Of a stretch of DNA of 14,934 nucleotides, positions 11,980 through 14,934 are shown one piece after another. The DNA is from Gardnerella kenyensis (GTDB taxonomy: Bacteria > Actinomycetota > Actinomycetes > Actinomycetales > Bifidobacteriaceae), in assembly GCA_003585735.1 (NCBI GenBank), contig NQOH01000004.1, forward strand, positions 74,053 to 88,986, given 5' to 3'. The first letter of the stretch is position 1. Every line of letters starts with the position of its first letter. The notes under the pieces are model-generated. The model did not search any database, was not told the origin of the DNA, and saw only the letters and a list, made by a program, of their open reading frames with translations. The position numbers and the translations under genes were made by a program.

Positions 11980-12663
11980 ATGCGTAGTTTTTATAATAAA
12001 TATTTTCGTATTAAAGCAGTACTTAAGAAATTGTTGCGTGAAGATTTAAAAAAACGAAAAAATTACGAGTTTTTCTGCCGATTGATTGCCAGTTTAGGAA
12101 TTTTTATAATACTTGCTTTTTTACTAACTGTATTATTTTGGCAATCGGAGATTTCGCAAAATAATCATCATTTGCAATATTATGTTTCAAAATCTGCTGG
12201 AGTATGTTGCCATAAATGTGCTCTTGCTAAAAAATCTGCTAGTGATGAAACATGTTATTCGGCTTTTAAGTGGCCTGTAAAACATCCGCGTATTGTAAAA
12301 GCTTTTAATCCGCCTCCAAAACCGTGGATGGCAGGGCATCGCGGAGTTGATCTAGCAGCTCCAACTGGTACGCTCCTGTTTGCGCCGGCAGACGGAGTTA
12401 TTAGCTTTGCTGGAAAAGTTGCTGGTAAATCTGTTGTAACAATTCGCCATGGTGAATTAACTTCAACTTTTGAGCCTGCAGTAACTAAGTTCAGTGTTGG
12501 AGTTTCTGTAAAACAGGGCCAAAATTTTGCTCATGTTGAAGGAGGTTCGGATCATTGCAAAAATACTTGCGTGCAATGGGGTCTTAAGCGTAAAAATCGC
12601 ACTTATGCAAATCCGGTAGGTATGACAGCTCGTCGACGCATAGTATTAAAGCCAGTAGAATAA
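11980..12663 (+). CDS. Membrane-anchored M23 (LytM-type) peptidase-like protein, probably zinc-site defective
   Basis: The protein has 227 residues with a basic N-terminus, one membrane segment at about 35-54, a cysteine-rich linker (C76, C77, C80, C92) and a C-terminal LytM fold. The first zinc motif H-x3-D is present as His120 and Asp124 (GHRGVDLAAPTGT), followed by LLFAPADGVISFAGKVAGKSVVTIRHGEL. Where actinobacterial relatives have a CLHWGL segment with the zinc-binding histidine, this protein has CVQWGL, with Gln at residue 199. That makes hydrolysis of peptidoglycan cross-links doubtful and points to a scaffold or activator role, or to decay. Similar LytM proteins with broken sites regulate amidases in other bacteria. 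The start is ATG with GGGGG (11971-11975) four bases upstream. The next gene, fadD, lies 121 bp downstream and has its own ribosome binding site. Confidence 0.8.
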   Translation: MRSFYNKYFRIKAVLKKLLREDLKKRKNYEFFCRLIASLGIFIILAFLLTVLFWQSEISQNNHHLQYYVSKSAGVCCHKCALAKKSASDETCYSAFKWPVKHPRIVKAFNPPPKPWMAGHRGVDLAAPTGTLLFAPADGVISFAGKVAGKSVVTIRHGELTSTFEPAVTKFSVGVSVKQGQNFAHVEGGSDHCKNTCVQWGLKRKNRTYANPVGMTARRRIVLKPVE

Positions 12664-12693
12664 AAAATAGTTTGTAGAAAACTTAACAAAATT

Positions 12694-12720
12694 TATGCCA
12701 ATCTTGTAGATATCGGCATA
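12694..12720 (+). promoter_or_regulatory. Inverted repeat upstream of the acyl-CoA synthetase gene
   Basis: TATGCC (12694-12699) and GGCATA (12715-12720) are exact reverse complements around 15 bases that add partial further symmetry. There is no T-run. It may be an operator for the gene starting at 12785. A TATACT at 12753-12758 could be its -10, but no good -35 is seen. Confidence 0.35.
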
Positions 12721-12784
12721 GTGTGAGTGCTGTGTGTTGCGTATAGTAAAGATATACTCAACTTCAGTAGATAGAGGAGCGCAT

Positions 12785-14596
12785 ATGAAGGAATATTCTC
12801 GTCCACTTGATGAGACGCTTGATATAGATGTTAATGTTTTCTCACTGCTGGAAGATAGAGCATCTCGAACTCCTAATAGCTCCCTTATTGAATACGTTGA
12901 TTCAAACGGCTCTTGGAAATCATATTCAGCGCAAGAGTTTCGAGATATGGTAATTGCTGTTGCTAAAGGCTTTATTGCTAGAGGAGTTATGCCAGGGGAT
13001 GCTGTGTCGATTATTGCGCATACTTCGTGGCAGTGGACTGTTTTAGATATGGCAATTATGTCTATTGGTGCAGTAACAGTGCCGATTTACGAAACAAGTT
13101 CTTCTTTACAAATTCAGCATATTATTCAGGATTCTTCAGTTAGCTCAATCTTTGTTGAATCTTACGATATGCTTCCAAAAGTAGAAGCTGCTCAAGAAGA
13201 ATGTCCTACGCTTCACGACGTGTATGTAATTACTCGAGGCGCTGTTGACGCGTGCATTGAATACGGAAAATCTGTTACAGATTCTGAATTTTATGAGCGT
13301 GTTCACGCTGTTTGCGGAAGTGATTTAGCAACAATTGTGTACACATCTGGTTCAACTGGCGAACCAAAAGGTATTGAGCTTACTCACAGTAATTTCGCGT
13401 TTATTGCTAAGTCGGGTGTTATTTCTATGCCGGATATTGCGTTTAAGGGAAATCCTAGACTTATGCTGTTTTTGCCTCTTGCGCACGTTTTTGCAAGATT
13501 TATGCAATTATTCTGTTTTTCTGGAAATGTTACGCTTGGTTTAACTAGTAATTTAAAAACAGTTCTTAATGATTTTAAAACTTTTAAACCAACGTTTATT
13601 CTTGGCGTTCCGCGTATTTTTGAAAAAATTTATAATGCTGCTTCGCAAAAAGCAGGTAGGGGAGTTAAAGGTTTTATTTTTGCTTACGCTGCAAATACTG
13701 CGCGTCAATGGTCAAGAGCCCAGCAGTCTGAGCAAATGGTTCCGCCTATGCTTGCTTTAAGCCACGCATTATGCAAAAAATTAGTGTATAAGCCACTTTT
13801 GCAAGTATTTGGAGGATCTGTTTCTTACGCAATTTCTGGCGGCGCTCCTTTAGATTTGTCGATTGCACATTTCTTTAACGGAATCGGATTGCCGCTTTTG
13901 GAAGGCTACGGAATGACCGAAACTTGTGCTCCTTCTATGGTTAATCCAACAACTGGATACCGTATTGGAACTGTTGGTTTGCCTGTAAAAGGCGTTTCGG
14001 TTGCGATTGCGGACGATGGTGAGTTATGTATTAAAAGCCCTGCTGTTTGCAAAGGCTATCACAACAATCCTGATCTTACGCGTCAGCAGATTATAAACGG
14101 ATGGTTGCATACTGGCGATTTTGGTTCTTTAGATTCCGACGGTTTTGTGCGTATTACTGGCAGAAAAAAAGATCTTATTATTACAGCCGGCGGCAAAAAC
14201 TTATCTCCAAACGCTTTGGAAGCCTCACTAATGGCTTCTCCAATTATTTCTCAAGCTGTTGTTATTGGAGACAGAAAGCCTTTTATTGCGGCTATTATTG
14301 CGCTTGATTTAGCGGAAGTAAATTCTTGGCTTTCTTCTCGTGGAGCTTTAAAAGTTCGTTCGTTGAAGGAAGCTTCACAAAACGGAATCGTTCGTGCGGA
14401 AGTTGAGCGTGCTGTTACTAAATCTAATTCCTTAGTTTCTAGAGCTGAGTCTATTCGTAAGTTTGAAATAGTTCCGGACGCTTTTACGCAAGCTAACGGT
14501 TTGATTACTCCAAGTATGAAGCCACGCCGTCAAGCGGTTGTGGAGCGATACAACGACCTTATTGAGCATGTTATTTATGCTCCGCGCAAGCGATAG
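12785..14596 (+). CDS. fadD: Long-chain fatty acid-CoA ligase (AMP-forming)
   Basis: The enzyme activates fatty acids to acyl-CoA through an acyl-adenylate. The protein has 603 residues, the usual length of the actinobacterial FadD15-like group. The ANL-superfamily motifs are intact: the phosphate-binding loop YTSGSTGEPKG at 186-196, YGMTE at 375-379, the ribose-binding Asp445 in LHTGDFG, the hinge region with Arg460 in ITGRKKD, and GGKNLSPNALE after it. The C-terminal catalytic lysine is Lys579 in ITPSMKPRR. The start is ATG 12785, with GAGGAG nine bases upstream to its first base; an in-frame ATG at 12734 adds 17 residues unlike the family and lacks a ribosome binding site. In an organism that probably lacks beta-oxidation, feeding exogenous fatty acids into lipids is more likely than degradation. 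Confidence 0.93.
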   Translation: MKEYSRPLDETLDIDVNVFSLLEDRASRTPNSSLIEYVDSNGSWKSYSAQEFRDMVIAVAKGFIARGVMPGDAVSIIAHTSWQWTVLDMAIMSIGAVTVPIYETSSSLQIQHIIQDSSVSSIFVESYDMLPKVEAAQEECPTLHDVYVITRGAVDACIEYGKSVTDSEFYERVHAVCGSDLATIVYTSGSTGEPKGIELTHSNFAFIAKSGVISMPDIAFKGNPRLMLFLPLAHVFARFMQLFCFSGNVTLGLTSNLKTVLNDFKTFKPTFILGVPRIFEKIYNAASQKAGRGVKGFIFAYAANTARQWSRAQQSEQMVPPMLALSHALCKKLVYKPLLQVFGGSVSYAISGGAPLDLSIAHFFNGIGLPLLEGYGMTETCAPSMVNPTTGYRIGTVGLPVKGVSVAIADDGELCIKSPAVCKGYHNNPDLTRQQIINGWLHTGDFGSLDSDGFVRITGRKKDLIITAGGKNLSPNALEASLMASPIISQAVVIGDRKPFIAAIIALDLAEVNSWLSSRGALKVRSLKEASQNGIVRAEVERAVTKSNSLVSRAESIRKFEIVPDAFTQANGLITPSMKPRRQAVVERYNDLIEHVIYAPRKR

Positions 14597-14606
14597 TTTG
14601 CGTTTG
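14585..14606. terminator. Very weak hairpin between convergent genes
   Basis: CGCAA (14585-14589) and TTGCG (14598-14602) pair around eight bases, with TTT beyond. Only 14 bp separate the two convergent stop codons, and this is the only candidate stop signal I can see. Confidence 0.25.
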
Positions 14607-14610
14607 AAGC

Positions 14611-14934
14611 TTATAATCCTGCGTCTGCTAAAGAAATATAGCCTGGGTCAATTAATCGCGCTTTCAAATTAGTTGCGCTTACTGCAAGAAGCTGCTCGTT
14701 AATTGTTGGAACTGTTACGCCTTTAGCAAGAGTTGTTTGTGTTGTTGCGATTTTTTTATCTAGCTTTCCGTACATGTTTAACGAATAGCAAGTAGAAGTA
14801 ATGTCGTGAGAAATTTGAGTTTGATGCTCAATTGTTGTCATCCACTGCTTGCCGCTTACAATATTCGGCATAATGTTCTTGTATGCGCCGTAACCTGTAA
14901 TTGCTGGCCATTGTTTTGCGCGCGAAGCATCTTG
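14611..14934 (-). CDS. Sugar ABC transporter substrate-binding protein, C-terminal part (runs off the window)
   Basis: The frame is open on the - strand from the stop at 14611-14613 to the last base of the window, giving 107 residues of C-terminus with the start outside. The segment QDASRAKQWPAITGYGAY, then NIVSGKQWMTT, a run of polar helix, and near the end VTVPTINEQLLAVSATNLKARLIDPGYIS, is laid out like the C-terminus of ChvE/GGBP-type periplasmic sugar-binding proteins. In those the ends read as GQDAE...I..GKQ..T and VPT.LL.PV.V...N....L.DSGY. It would be an extracytoplasmic lipoprotein presenting a monosaccharide to an ABC permease. An ATG at 14869-14871 lies inside the fold and is not the true start. 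The sugar is unknown. Confidence 0.65.
   Translation of the reverse strand, partial: QDASRAKQWPAITGYGAYKNIMPNIVSGKQWMTTIEHQTQISHDITSTCYSLNMYGKLDKKIATTQTTLAKGVTVPTINEQLLAVSATNLKARLIDPGYISLADAGL

Noticed and set aside
11858..12049. 63-codon open frame on the + strand
   Set aside because: It overlaps the start of the M23-like gene in another frame and has no ribosome binding site or recognisable content.

Overview
The window reads as chromosomal core sequence from a low-GC member of the Bifidobacteriaceae, most likely Gardnerella. The proteins (PRPP synthetase, GlmU, LysP-type permease, FadD-type ligase) look bifidobacterial, but base composition and codon third positions are AT-rich compared with Bifidobacterium. 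The assignment rests on remembered family sequences, not on a search.

Layout on the + strand unless noted. 140-1162 prs (PRPP synthetase). 1320-1390 tRNA-Gln with its own promoter and terminator. 1517-2926 glmU and 2962-3780 a histidine phosphatase, probably one operon. 3960-4481 a LytTR DNA-binding regulator and 4553-5002 a four-helix DUF3021-type membrane protein, preceded by direct repeats on an exact 10-bp grid. 5033-5230 a gene-free block of strong palindromes. 5316-5720 (-) a small FMN-binding split-barrel protein. 5745-6117 a divergent control region with a CRP/FNR-like palindrome and a long structured leader. 6118-7086 an EamA/DMT transporter. 7179-8252 an unrecognised membrane protein with a Gly/Ser tail. 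8359-8431 tRNA-Ala. 8541-8719 a lysine riboswitch, followed by 8772-10292 a LysP-type lysine permease. 10377-11534 (-) an unrecognised membrane-anchored protein with Lys/Asp-rich and Pro/Thr repeat segments. 11683-11755 (-) tRNA-Asn. 11980-12663 an M23-like peptidase with an apparently damaged zinc site. 12785-14596 a long-chain acyl-CoA synthetase. 14611-14934 (-) the C-terminal end of what looks like a sugar ABC transporter binding protein, running off the window.

Most genes are metabolic, transport and cell-envelope functions, and most sit in single-gene or two-gene units separated by recognisable terminators. Prs supplies PRPP. GlmU makes UDP-GlcNAc for the wall. The lysine permease is tied to lysine level through its riboswitch. 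I see no CRISPR array, insertion sequence, phage or plasmid gene. The least explained parts are the LytTR/DUF3021 pair with its phased operator, the palindrome block at 5033-5230, and the long leader of the EamA transporter.
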